From: a virus | Virus record (IMG/VR): IMGVR_UViG_3300006737_006138 | Coordinates: 1-21,218 of that record | Length of the DNA: 21,218 nucleotides | Direction: 5' to 3' (one strand) | Shown: positions 1 through 7,800 of the stretch, piece by piece | Layout of the letters: each line of letters starts with the position of its first letter | Numbering within the stretch: position 1 is the first letter of the stretch | The notes under the pieces: generated by a model | What the model was told of the DNA's origin: nothing | Database searches by the model: none | What the model saw: only the letters and a program-made list of their open reading frames with translations | Position numbers and translations under genes: made by a program

Positions 1-584
1 ATACCTTCTGTGTTCTTACACTTATCAATTAATGCTTTGTGCTCCTTGTCTCTCTCAGGCCACCCATACAACTTGAAACTAGAGTATACATGTAGATTAA
101 CTGGTTTCTTTATACTCTGAAAGTGATTGTTTCTCATCTCCTCAAACACAGGAACCAATATATCCAACCCTCTATGTGGTGTTGAAAAGTATACGAGATT
201 GATTTCATCTGTTGGCTTTTCATGATCTTCAATTGGATCAATAGCATTTTGAAGAACATAACCTGATGAGTGAGGTATACCAAGATGATACATATAGTCT
301 TGAAATTGCCAATGAGATACAAACACAAGTTTGTCATACTTCTCATGACCACCATCTTTCAGATGTTCAACTTCAGGATCTTGTGCTAGATCATGACACC
401 AAAGTATCTTCTTCTTATCTTCTTTTAGCTTACGAGGTCTTGAACAAATAATTTGGAATTGATCAATCAGATCTTTTGGCATCTCCTTATACAATCTATT
501 TTGCATAAGCTCGGTACCACCCCAAGCATTTTTATTCAACTCATTTTTTTCTGGACCACTGTCCATTATTGTCAATTTTACCAT
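1..584 (-). CDS. GT-B family glycosyltransferase, N-terminal part (runs off window)
   Basis: I translated this frame by hand. It is open from an ATG at 584 to the window edge, giving 194 residues and no stop, so the C-terminal part is missing. Family hallmarks are WGGTEL at residues 21-26, FVSHWQ at 87-92, a VLQNAIDP segment at 109-116 like the linker before the donor-binding domain of GT4-type enzymes, and STPHRGLDIL at 133-142. Such enzymes move a sugar from an activated donor to an acceptor, usually in the cytoplasm; donor and acceptor are unknown here. A weak GGAAG lies upstream, and the gene starts 6 bases after the glutaredoxin stop, so it is probably the continuation of the same transcript. 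It could decorate phage DNA, a virion protein or a glycan made with the neighbouring enzymes; this is inference. I am confident of the frame and fairly confident of the family. Confidence 0.8.
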   Translation of the reverse strand, partial: MVKLTIMDSGPEKNELNKNAWGGTELMQNRLYKEMPKDLIDQFQIICSRPRKLKEDKKKILWCHDLAQDPEVEHLKDGGHEKYDKLVFVSHWQFQDYMYHLGIPHSSGYVLQNAIDPIEDHEKPTDEINLVYFSTPHRGLDILVPVFEEMRNNHFQSIKKPVNLHVYSSFKLYGWPERDKEHKALIDKCKNTEG

Positions 585-590
585 AATAAA

Positions 591-845
591 TTATCTTCCG
601 CTCTGTACTGATTCCTCAACATATACTTTGAAGTCATCAAAGCCACCAATGTGTAGGTTACCAACAAATATTTGTGGAACAGTAGTTGTTCCAGGAGGTA
701 CTTTTGAAAGTAACTCATCTCTGTGGTGTGGATGTGATTCAAGATTAAGTTCTTCGTATGGAAGACTCAATGAATCCATAAGTGCCTTTGCTGCATCACA
801 AAAGCCACATAGATCTCTGGTGTAAATAGTATATAGTGCCATCAT
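591..845 (-). CDS. Glutaredoxin
   Basis: An 84-residue protein with the thioredoxin fold signature of small glutaredoxins. The redox site CGFC is at residues 13-16 after a YTIYTRD strand, a TVPQIFVG segment carries the cis-proline, and a GGFDD motif follows, as in glutathione-binding glutaredoxins. It would reduce disulfides or mixed disulfides in the cytoplasm; phage glutaredoxins often serve ribonucleotide reductase. Here it lies downstream of an array of iron-sulfur enzymes, so help with thiol or cluster chemistry is possible but unproven. The start is the first of two adjacent ATGs, placed 5 bases after GAGG and directly after the stop of the upstream 39-residue gene. The length is normal for the family. 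Confidence 0.93.
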   Translation of the reverse strand: MMALYTIYTRDLCGFCDAAKALMDSLSLPYEELNLESHPHHRDELLSKVPPGTTTVPQIFVGNLHIGGFDDFKVYVEESVQSGR

Positions 846-965
846 TCATTCCTCATAGATAAATGGATCGTGTTTACGGATCTCTGCAAGTCTCTTTCTT
901 CTTTTGTATCTTATGTATGGATATGTTATCCAATCAATAAAACTATTCCAAATCTGGATAAGCAT
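846..965 (-). CDS. Small basic protein, 39 residues, function unknown
   Basis: A short reading frame with an ATG at 965, a well-placed GGAG seven bases upstream, and a TGA that directly abuts the glutaredoxin ATG. The start overlaps the end of the SGNH-like gene by 23 bases, the spacing style seen throughout this region. The protein begins with a hydrophobic and aromatic stretch (IWNSFIDWITYPYI), continues with a cluster of basic residues (RYKRRKRLAEIRK) and ends HDPFIYEE. It could be a membrane-associated amphipathic peptide, but no transmembrane helix of normal length is obvious. Without this gene about 97 bases of an otherwise gapless operon would be empty. Function unknown. Confidence 0.7.
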   Translation of the reverse strand: MLIQIWNSFIDWITYPYIRYKRRKRLAEIRKHDPFIYEE

Positions 966-1836
966 TAATTATCTCCGGGTAAATATGTTCTGCCCAATCT
1001 ATATGAGCTTGTTCTCCAAGATGCCAATATGTTTGGCTTTTTGGTGAATGACCTTTAACCTCAGTGCACCATCTATAGTAGTTGAAGTGTTTGTCCATAG
1101 GCTTGTAATAAAATTTTTCATCAATGTTGTAGTAAATCTTTTGATTGCCTACAAAAGGAGGGAACGTAATCTCTTGATGTGGCTTAGGAGGGTTTGATGT
1201 ATGTGTATCATAAAAGTTTTCTATTGCATTGAACATATAATATTTGTATGGAGATGTAATCATCATACCTTGTATGGCATAAATGTAGGATGCAAGTCTG
1301 TTAGCAGCAATTACATCATCTGCCCAAACATATGCCATATCAAATGCCTTACGTATCTCTTTGTCTTTAAGCATAAGTGGATTAGTACCAACAGTTGCTG
1401 GAATGTATTTGTTGTCTGCTCGTGCACCATAATCACCAGCTTGTTTCCACTCATTTTCATCTTCTTGTTTGTATCTCATATCGAGTCTATTCAGACTAGT
1501 CCATCCTATCAGAAAGAAGTAATTGTAGTCTTCTCTTATAGGAGCATAGTAACCATATCCAGTTTCTATATCATTCATTATTGTACAGAACTGATCAAAT
1601 ATTCTATGATTGCTACCACCACACTGTGCATAGTTTAAGTGTTGGTAGTTCCACTTCTCTGCTATCTTGGCACCGTAAGATAACTGTCTTTGCTCATCGC
1701 TATCACCAACACCTAGAGTCTCACTACCAGCTGTATGACTACAACCAAGAGATATAAGCACACCATTGTAACTATCATATCCCTTCCAACTAGATTTGTT
1801 AGCTTCGTATATGTGATCAAATTCTACTTCAGACAT
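943..1836 (-). CDS. SGNH/GDSL-hydrolase-like protein
   Basis: A 297-residue protein that fits a divergent SGNH hydrolase. A strand-turn block LISLGCSHTAG at residues 27-37 would place the nucleophile Ser33, a GGSN block at 73-76 matches the oxyanion-loop Gly/Asn region, and a C-terminal segment YWHLGEQAHIDWAEHI (270-285) resembles the block carrying the catalytic His. The Asp normally three residues before that His seems to be replaced by Thr269, so esterase activity is not certain. SGNH proteins add or remove acyl groups on sugars, lipids or peptides. The ATG overlaps the stop of the upstream radical SAM gene by eight bases (ATGTCTGA), implying translational coupling. Its place beside a carbamoyltransferase and a glycosyltransferase suggests glycan tailoring, an inference. 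Confidence 0.7.
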   Translation of the reverse strand: MSEVEFDHIYEANKSSWKGYDSYNGVLISLGCSHTAGSETLGVGDSDEQRQLSYGAKIAEKWNYQHLNYAQCGGSNHRIFDQFCTIMNDIETGYGYYAPIREDYNYFFLIGWTSLNRLDMRYKQEDENEWKQAGDYGARADNKYIPATVGTNPLMLKDKEIRKAFDMAYVWADDVIAANRLASYIYAIQGMMITSPYKYYMFNAIENFYDTHTSNPPKPHQEITFPPFVGNQKIYYNIDEKFYYKPMDKHFNYYRWCTEVKGHSPKSQTYWHLGEQAHIDWAEHIYPEIINAYPDLE

Positions 1837-3187
1837 ACTGACTCATCCATGGTAGGTAATCGCTTCCTTTTAATTTTCTAAATTTATCTGACGCTCTTTG
1901 CACATCTAAGAATTGATCCCACATATGAGGATCACGGTCTTCCATAATAATTTTTGCTAGGTTATTTAGGTTGTTAAGATTATCTTGTTCCCAATCATTT
2001 TCTATTGTACCCTTTACTCGATTATAAGTCAACTCTATTTGTTTAACTGCTTGGTGTTTCAACTCAATAGGTAGATGGCGGATATGGTAATACCTAGGAA
2101 AGTCAACAATATTGATATGAGGAAGTATGTTAATATAACCGTGAGGAGCCCTGGCTTCTCTATCGAAATAGTGAAATTTCTTATATTGATTCCTCGAAAA
2201 CTCATACACTTCGCCGATGTCTAAGATGTTAAGCATACTGACTGTAGTATGCAGTTGCACATTGATATGCTTAACCTCTTTACACCTTTGTCTTAGTTTG
2301 TCGAAGTTTTTTTCAATCACTGACCATTTACTAGGATGCCTTATATAGTATGCCTTATCACCCACTGCATCAACACTTATACCAAGATTTACATGCTCAA
2401 AGTGTGCCCAAAGATCAATCAATGCATTAGGTATCGTAGTTCCATTAGATGTGTACTGTAGTGTCTTATTCTTTGCCCATCCTTTGTTTATGATATGTTT
2501 CAACCACTCATAGTGTTCCTTTACAACCAATGGTTCTCCACCAAGAAAGTTTATTGTTCTTATTTGACCAAGTATAGGATCAAAGAATCTTTCTCTAAAT
2601 GCTTTTACATACCAAGGCTGTTCTCTACCTTGCTTTAAGTAAGGAATGTATTCTGGTTTGTGTTCTTGGTGAGGTATAACTTGCGCTTCTTCTATCCAGT
2701 TGTGACTACTCCATGGATTGCATGTCTTGCATTGTAGATTACACACATTACCAAGAGTTATATCTAAGTATGATATGTGTTCCATATTGATCATCACACC
2801 ATCTTTTTCTTGAATAGAATCTTCATGTATAAGATGTTTGTGAGTTTCATTTGCATCCATTCTATATGAGTATCCACCTTGGTCCTCAACATAAAAACAT
2901 CTTTCACATTCAGCAGGTCTTCTATTCTTCTTCAGTTTCTCTCTTAGATGACATAAAACAGGATCATTGAGAAGTTCTTTGACGTGTTTCATTGCTTGGA
3001 TCTGTGGTTGGAATCCAAACTTACCATTATCCATTTTGATTGGCCATGTATTGATATAGTCTAAGTCATGAGAGTTGATCACACCAGGAGCTCCTGATAT
3101 AGACTTAAAAGTTTTTGCAACACAACACGGTCTTACTCTACCAAAGTTGTTTATACTCAAACCGTTCATAGCATAATAACAATGCAT
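1829..3187 (-). CDS. Radical SAM protein with N-terminal twitch-like Cys domain (array member 6)
   Basis: A 452-residue radical SAM enzyme and the last of the tandem array. The cluster motif CNLQCKTC has Cys149, Cys153 and Cys156, followed by FLGGEPLV with the SAM-binding GGE at 216-218. In front of the core is the Cys-rich region seen in four other array members: Cys3, Cys21-Cys22 in VRPCCVA, and CERC at 94-97. These probably hold an auxiliary iron-sulfur cluster, as in proteins known as N-terminal twitch radical SAM proteins. Radical SAM enzymes use a 4Fe-4S cluster to cleave S-adenosylmethionine and start radical chemistry on a substrate; the substrate here is unknown. The ATG shares one base with the stop of the preceding gene (TAATG). 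It lacks the FC-x-LPW lead-in, starting directly at MHCYYAMNG. Confidence 0.88.
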   Translation of the reverse strand: MHCYYAMNGLSINNFGRVRPCCVAKTFKSISGAPGVINSHDLDYINTWPIKMDNGKFGFQPQIQAMKHVKELLNDPVLCHLREKLKKNRRPAECERCFYVEDQGGYSYRMDANETHKHLIHEDSIQEKDGVMINMEHISYLDITLGNVCNLQCKTCNPWSSHNWIEEAQVIPHQEHKPEYIPYLKQGREQPWYVKAFRERFFDPILGQIRTINFLGGEPLVVKEHYEWLKHIINKGWAKNKTLQYTSNGTTIPNALIDLWAHFEHVNLGISVDAVGDKAYYIRHPSKWSVIEKNFDKLRQRCKEVKHINVQLHTTVSMLNILDIGEVYEFSRNQYKKFHYFDREARAPHGYINILPHINIVDFPRYYHIRHLPIELKHQAVKQIELTYNRVKGTIENDWEQDNLNNLNNLAKIIMEDRDPHMWDQFLDVQRASDKFRKLKGSDYLPWMSQYV

Positions 3188-4149
3188 TATATTGGACCTT
3201 TTGCAATATTGAAATCAGCAGCACAATGGCAATGATGCTTTGGACAAATTATAGGTTTGATATTACTTGAGTCAAACTTGCCAGCTATATTACCTACTAT
3301 TGGTCCTACACCACAACTGGCTTGTCTTATTCTTCCATCTGGATATATGTGGAGACTGTCTTGTATATTACACTCCCAACCCTTCCAGAAGTTCCAACCA
3401 TTTTGCATTATCATATTTGATTCTATTGGCATTTCTTCACCATCAACAACCATATTTGCATAAGCATAATTTGGATCTTTGAATATAGTAAAATTGGTTG
3501 TCTTTACATCTGGATTAGATTTGAAAAACTCAATCTGATAGTCCTCATCATAATGATATTCTTCTGTGTCTGGTCTGAGAGAATCTAACACTGGCACATA
3601 GTCAATAATGTGGTTTGTACACTCTTTGAGTCTCTCTGTCATAGCAATACATTGGTCCCACTTATCTTTATGCATCATTACTCTGGCACACATATATGCT
3701 ATTCTTGTACATAACCAATTATAGTTCTCAAAGTATCTGTCATCTTTTGTAAATTCTGCATGATAGCTTGCTACTATGTCATCAAACAAAGTGTAGTTTT
3801 CTTGCCACCATTTCAGACCTCTTGATAGGTTTGTATTGATACCAACACAGCTTCCAGGGAACTCTACACGCTCTCTAAACAGTTCTATGGTTGGTATGAG
3901 TCCTGGCCATAGAGTAGGCTCACCACCACTTAGAAACAGTTTAAAGTAGCGATAACCACGATCCTGATACAGATCTATGATGTAGTCTAATGTTGTGAGG
4001 ATCTTATCAATATCATCCTCATGTTTAAACCTACCACCCCAGTTTCCTTCATTACAATATGTGCAACGAAAGTTACAAAAGTCGTTTACTTGCCAAACAA
4101 TACTCAACCATTTTTCTTTGGCAGGTACAATTTTAGTCAGGGTGGGCAT
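3187..4149 (-). CDS. Radical SAM protein with C-terminal auxiliary cysteines (array member 5)
   Basis: The shortest radical SAM enzyme of the array, 320 residues. The core motif CNFRCTYC (Cys25, Cys29, Cys32) lies close to the N-terminus after a KWLSIVWQVNDF strand, and SGGEPTL places GGE at 75-77. Unlike its neighbours it has no N-terminal Cys domain. Instead the last 65 residues hold Cys260, Cys279, Cys302, Cys307 and Cys309 around HIYPDGRIRQASCG, an arrangement like a C-terminal SPASM or twitch extension. It may therefore act on a different substrate or at a different step. The start overlaps the end of the preceding gene by 17 bases. The specific reaction is unknown. Confidence 0.88.
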   Translation of the reverse strand: MPTLTKIVPAKEKWLSIVWQVNDFCNFRCTYCNEGNWGGRFKHEDDIDKILTTLDYIIDLYQDRGYRYFKLFLSGGEPTLWPGLIPTIELFRERVEFPGSCVGINTNLSRGLKWWQENYTLFDDIVASYHAEFTKDDRYFENYNWLCTRIAYMCARVMMHKDKWDQCIAMTERLKECTNHIIDYVPVLDSLRPDTEEYHYDEDYQIEFFKSNPDVKTTNFTIFKDPNYAYANMVVDGEEMPIESNMIMQNGWNFWKGWECNIQDSLHIYPDGRIRQASCGVGPIVGNIAGKFDSSNIKPIICPKHHCHCAADFNIAKGPI

Positions 4150-5344
4150 GAGATATCACTTTAACCATATCTGGAAATACATCTTCAAATTTATACTTCC
4201 TATACTTATCAAGGAAGTGTATATACGTTCTCATTTTATTGATAAGCTCGCCTTTATACTTATCTGTATTTTTTGTATAGTTTATTATGTTGCGTATTGC
4301 ACCTTCATATTGTGTATCAAATGCTTGTAGTTTCTTTACTACGTCTATTCTCATTTCTTCTGGCCACACACAGCTGTGAATGTAATCTGGGCTTTCAAGA
4401 AAGATAGGAACAAAGTCTACTCTACGTTTTTGATTACGTTCTATCCATCTTATAACTTTTGTTACATCATATACATTCCATGCTTGATATACAAAGTATA
4501 CTTTTAGTATACACTTCTCAGTTAACTGCTGAGCCTTTGCAAAGTTCTTTTCTACTGATTTCCAATTGGTTGGATATCTTACATATGAGTTAGTCATTTC
4601 ATATCCATCAATACTCATCTGGATCTCTGACTCATCAAAGAATTCTAATTTGTCATAAAACTCATCTGGAAAATTAGTAAGATTGGTAGTCCAACAAACA
4701 TAACACTCATTGTTACCAACTTCTACTAACTTGTCTAGGATCTCTCTGTTTTTTTGGATGAGCGTTGGTTCTCCTCCCGTAAGATACAATCTTTTGAGAT
4801 TAGGCGCCACTCTATCAATGAATTTGTCAAACATTGGTGTATTGAACCAATCATAATCAAACTGATCAACACTGTCCAACTCATGTCGCCATACATTCTG
4901 TAACCATTGAGGAACCTTCTCATTATCAAGTATCCTTTTTCTTTCATTATATAATTGATCAGAACTTACAGCCCAGCATCCACTACACTTTAAGTTACAT
5001 ACATTACCAAGTCTTAGTTCAAGTAGATTTGGATCAAATACTGGATCTAAACTATCAGTGTGAAAGTTTTTGTTTGCCCATTGTCTTGAACTTTCCAATC
5101 CTTTCTCTTCATGCTCGTAGCATCTGTGGCATGCATCAATACGTTCACCTTGTAACATTGCCTTTCTAACATCTGTCATATACTTACCATGCCATATTTC
5201 ATCAAACTCTTGATGACCTAGAATAGCATACTTATCATCAATTGTTATATAATCTTCTGTATAGATGTTACAACATAGCTTACATCTACCATCAGTATTT
5301 GTATGAATATTTGTCCATGGATATATGCAAAATGTTTCAGCCAC
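4133..5344 (-). CDS. Radical SAM protein with N-terminal twitch-like Cys domain (array member 4)
   Basis: A radical SAM enzyme of 403 residues if it starts at the GTG at 5344, which I prefer: GGAAG lies five bases upstream, and the GTG overlaps the previous stop by eight bases (GTGGCTGA), as at other junctions here. An ATG at 5362 would add six residues but has no ribosome-binding site. Numbered from that longer start, the N-terminal Cys domain has Cys12 (FCIYPWTNIH), Cys27, Cys30-Cys31 and CHRC at 78-81. The radical SAM motif CNLKCSGC is at 122-129, and LTGGEPT gives GGE at 196-198. Cys27 is extra compared with the paralogues. Substrate unknown; the context places it in a multi-enzyme radical SAM pathway. 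Confidence 0.88.
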   Translation of the reverse strand: MAETFCIYPWTNIHTNTDGRCKLCCNIYTEDYITIDDKYAILGHQEFDEIWHGKYMTDVRKAMLQGERIDACHRCYEHEEKGLESSRQWANKNFHTDSLDPVFDPNLLELRLGNVCNLKCSGCWAVSSDQLYNERKRILDNEKVPQWLQNVWRHELDSVDQFDYDWFNTPMFDKFIDRVAPNLKRLYLTGGEPTLIQKNREILDKLVEVGNNECYVCWTTNLTNFPDEFYDKLEFFDESEIQMSIDGYEMTNSYVRYPTNWKSVEKNFAKAQQLTEKCILKVYFVYQAWNVYDVTKVIRWIERNQKRRVDFVPIFLESPDYIHSCVWPEEMRIDVVKKLQAFDTQYEGAIRNIINYTKNTDKYKGELINKMRTYIHFLDKYRKYKFEDVFPDMVKVISHAHPD

Positions 5345-6593
5345 GATTCTTCCAAAAATCATTTTTAAAATAATATTCTTTTAACTTGGCAAACTCAGAA
5401 TAAGTGTCAAAAAAGGATTCACCTCTCAGTTTATCTAACTGGATTACCTTATCAAAGAATACTGTCAAATGATGAGTCTTATCTTCTTCCCACATAAAAT
5501 GAATCAGACTTTCATAGTCACTAATAACTTTATCAACTCTGCTACCATATTGTCTAAGCTCTTTGATCCATTCAAGATACTTTTGTTCTACCATCTTTTT
5601 GCATTTTCTTGGTAGGCATTGTGTTCTATAAAACTCAGGATCTAACAACGGATTGATTCTAAAGTTCTCTGGTTCTAACAATCCTAGATCAACCCACTCT
5701 TTATGAAACTCAGCTACATTGAATACATTGAATATACTAACTGTAGGTGTTATCCAAAAGCTAACATTAGGACATTGTTCCATCATGTCTTTTCTATTTT
5801 GTACAACTCTATCCCACTTTAGATTCTTTCTAAGATACTCACCTCGTTCATGATTACCATCTAAACTAGCAGCCACCTCTACAGTATCAAATGAATTCCA
5901 ATATTCAAAGATAGTCTTCTTCTTAAATCTCATGTTAGTAAAGTTAGTAGTATAACTTAACTTAACATCAGTCATTTTGTGATGCAACCAATAGTCTAAT
6001 ACTCTATAATGTTCTTCTGTTATAATTGCTTCACCGCCTGCAAAGTATACTTTCTCCACATCAAGTAACATAGGTTCAAGTTCCTTGAAGAACGTATCCA
6101 TATCTTTACCAACTTTGAGTAGTTGAGGTATACCTGGATCACCATGCATCTTAACATGATCATCGTACCAACTTGTACTAAAGTTAGGTCCACAAGTACG
6201 ACATCTTAGATTACATAGGTTTGAGAAACGGATATCAAGGTATGCCATATTCACCATACCTGCACTTCCATCTGATTCTGTTTCTTCTACCTTCCACCAG
6301 TGATCAGCAAACTCTTTATTGCTGGACATTCTTAATGTTTGTATACCTGATTTTTCTTGCTCATAACATCTTCTACATTCAAGACTCTCTCTTCCTTCAA
6401 GCATATTATTTCTAATAGCTTTCATCTTATCATTGTTCCATAACTCTTGTATGGTATTATCATGAGAGCTTCCAATTGGCATTCTTGAATCTGCTAAACA
6501 ACAAGGATAGGTTTCACCATTGGGCCACATATGCAAATGAGTCCATGGCAACATACAAAATGTTTTGTTGTTGAGATAAGCCTCTTTAGTCAT
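5337..6593 (-). CDS. Radical SAM protein with N-terminal twitch-like Cys domain (array member 3)
   Basis: A 418-residue protein with the full array architecture. FCMLPWTHLH holds Cys13, YPCCLAD holds Cys31-Cys32, and CRRC is at 73-76; together these are likely ligands of an auxiliary iron-sulfur cluster. The radical SAM motif CNLRCRTC (Cys127, Cys131, Cys134) follows, with FAGGEAI placing GGE at 186-188. In the array consensus GGEPL the Pro is replaced by Ala here. The ATG overlaps the previous stop by eight bases (ATGACTAA) and has no ribosome-binding site of its own, so translation is probably coupled. Reaction and substrate are unknown; as a paralogue of its neighbours it may act on a related position of the same substrate. 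Confidence 0.9.
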   Translation of the reverse strand: MTKEAYLNNKTFCMLPWTHLHMWPNGETYPCCLADSRMPIGSSHDNTIQELWNNDKMKAIRNNMLEGRESLECRRCYEQEKSGIQTLRMSSNKEFADHWWKVEETESDGSAGMVNMAYLDIRFSNLCNLRCRTCGPNFSTSWYDDHVKMHGDPGIPQLLKVGKDMDTFFKELEPMLLDVEKVYFAGGEAIITEEHYRVLDYWLHHKMTDVKLSYTTNFTNMRFKKKTIFEYWNSFDTVEVAASLDGNHERGEYLRKNLKWDRVVQNRKDMMEQCPNVSFWITPTVSIFNVFNVAEFHKEWVDLGLLEPENFRINPLLDPEFYRTQCLPRKCKKMVEQKYLEWIKELRQYGSRVDKVISDYESLIHFMWEEDKTHHLTVFFDKVIQLDKLRGESFFDTYSEFAKLKEYYFKNDFWKNRG

Positions 6594-7800
6594 GTCGTAG
6601 ACACTGTTTGATAATGGGAATGTTCTCCGTCATCTCCTTGTATACATGTCTGAATCTTGAATGAAGATTGTGAACTAACTTGGATCGATCCCACGTATCC
6701 TTCTCCTTCATAAAAGATATGATTTGAGGGAATCCCCATCTGGGATGGGTCATCCGTCCAGAGTAGTTCTCTAGGTGTATTTCTAGGTATTGTTCAATCT
6801 CCCCTTTTATACTTCTTGGCATAGCTTGTATATTGAATTCTGGTGGGCTGAATGCTATATTGTACGACATTATACTTGTTTCGTCAACAATTCCTCTGTG
6901 TTCAAGATAGATATGAAACTTAGGAATATGATCAACATTCAGTATACTTATAACACTATCGATACCTAAGTTAATGTTGTCAATACCTTTGAGAGATAAT
7001 AAATTATCCTCAACTTGTTGCCACTTAGTACCAAGTCTTATCAGCTCTGCTCTTTCACCATATGCATCAATACTTGCTCCTACTTCAACCTTCTTAAACA
7101 TCTTCCACTTATCAACTACGTTGTATTTGTAGAAGTTAAGATTGCTCATATTGGTGTTGTATCTAAGAGTCATATCTGTTAGACCATGTTGTATTAGATA
7201 GTCAAGAATCTTATAATGTTCAGGCATCATTAATGGCTCACCACCAGTAAAATATATCTCATCAACAGTTGGTAAGTGTTCTTTGATCTGTTCCCATACA
7301 GACTCTTTTGAGTTGTCTTCTATTTTAAGGTTTGGACCTTTTGGTCCAATAATATATTTGTTCCAACCTGTGCTCCAAGAAGGACCACAAGTAAGACATG
7401 CAAAGTTACATTCTATACTAAACCTTATGTTTATAGACTTGAAATGAAACTCTTCTATACTACCATCTTCGTCTGTCAGATCTACAAGATTGTAATGCTT
7501 CTTGAATAGATTGTTGTTATGTTTTCTGTATGATGATCCTCCTGCATCATCAAACTGCCAACATCTTGTACAAGCATCATTTCTCTTGCCTTCCATCATA
7601 TCTTTTCTGAGCTTATTCCACTTATCAGAATGATATATTTCTGCTAATGTATTATCTTTGAGACTACCTTTTAGTTCTTCTATTCCTGGATATGGTACAG
7701 CCGTACAGCATGGAAACACATCACCGTTTGGTTCTGCGTACAGATGCATCCATGGAAGTATGCAAAAGTTTTCGTTATCAGATGGGTTCTTTATAGCCAC
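6586..7800 (-). CDS. Radical SAM protein with N-terminal twitch-like Cys domain (array member 2)
   Basis: A 404-residue protein starting at GTG (7800), with GGAG six bases upstream. Its N-terminal domain has Cys13 in FCILPWMHLYAEP, Cys31-Cys32 in FPCCTA, and CTRC at 77-80. The radical SAM core has CNFACLTC (Cys131, Cys135, Cys138) and FTGGEPLM with GGE at 186-188. By eye it is the closest paralogue of the adjacent gene at 7778-9139: both share FCILPW-HLYAEP-G-VFPCCTA, CLTC and FTGGEPLMMP, and a 37-base stretch is nearly identical in DNA. This suggests a fairly recent tandem duplication. It overlaps the upstream gene by 23 bases. Substrate unknown. Confidence 0.9.
   Translation of the reverse strand: MAIKNPSDNENFCILPWMHLYAEPNGDVFPCCTAVPYPGIEELKGSLKDNTLAEIYHSDKWNKLRKDMMEGKRNDACTRCWQFDDAGGSSYRKHNNNLFKKHYNLVDLTDEDGSIEEFHFKSINIRFSIECNFACLTCGPSWSTGWNKYIIGPKGPNLKIEDNSKESVWEQIKEHLPTVDEIYFTGGEPLMMPEHYKILDYLIQHGLTDMTLRYNTNMSNLNFYKYNVVDKWKMFKKVEVGASIDAYGERAELIRLGTKWQQVEDNLLSLKGIDNINLGIDSVISILNVDHIPKFHIYLEHRGIVDETSIMSYNIAFSPPEFNIQAMPRSIKGEIEQYLEIHLENYSGRMTHPRWGFPQIISFMKEKDTWDRSKLVHNLHSRFRHVYKEMTENIPIIKQCLRHD
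7223..7259. repeat. Near-identical 37-base duplicate between two radical SAM paralogues (copy 1; copy 2 at 8484-8520)
   Basis: This stretch matches 8484-8520 at 35 of 37 positions by direct comparison. It encodes the FTGGEPLMMP region of the two adjacent radical SAM genes. The match is longer than expected from protein similarity alone and suggests recent duplication or gene conversion between the neighbours. Confidence 0.75.

Noticed and set aside
1201-1638. A 145-codon plus-strand frame rich in Ile, Cys and Phe
   Set aside because: It is antisense to the SGNH-like gene, and its hydrophobic composition is what the complement of that AT-rich gene would give.
3187-4149. Assignment as QueE or as the activating subunit of an anaerobic ribonucleotide reductase
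   Set aside because: The protein is longer than those enzymes, has a normal CX3CX2C rather than the QueE spacing seen in some forms, and carries a C-terminal Cys block; no partner gene is nearby.
3995-4330. A 111-codon plus-strand frame resembling a membrane protein
   Set aside because: It is antisense across the junction of two radical SAM genes; no promoter or ribosome-binding site supports it.
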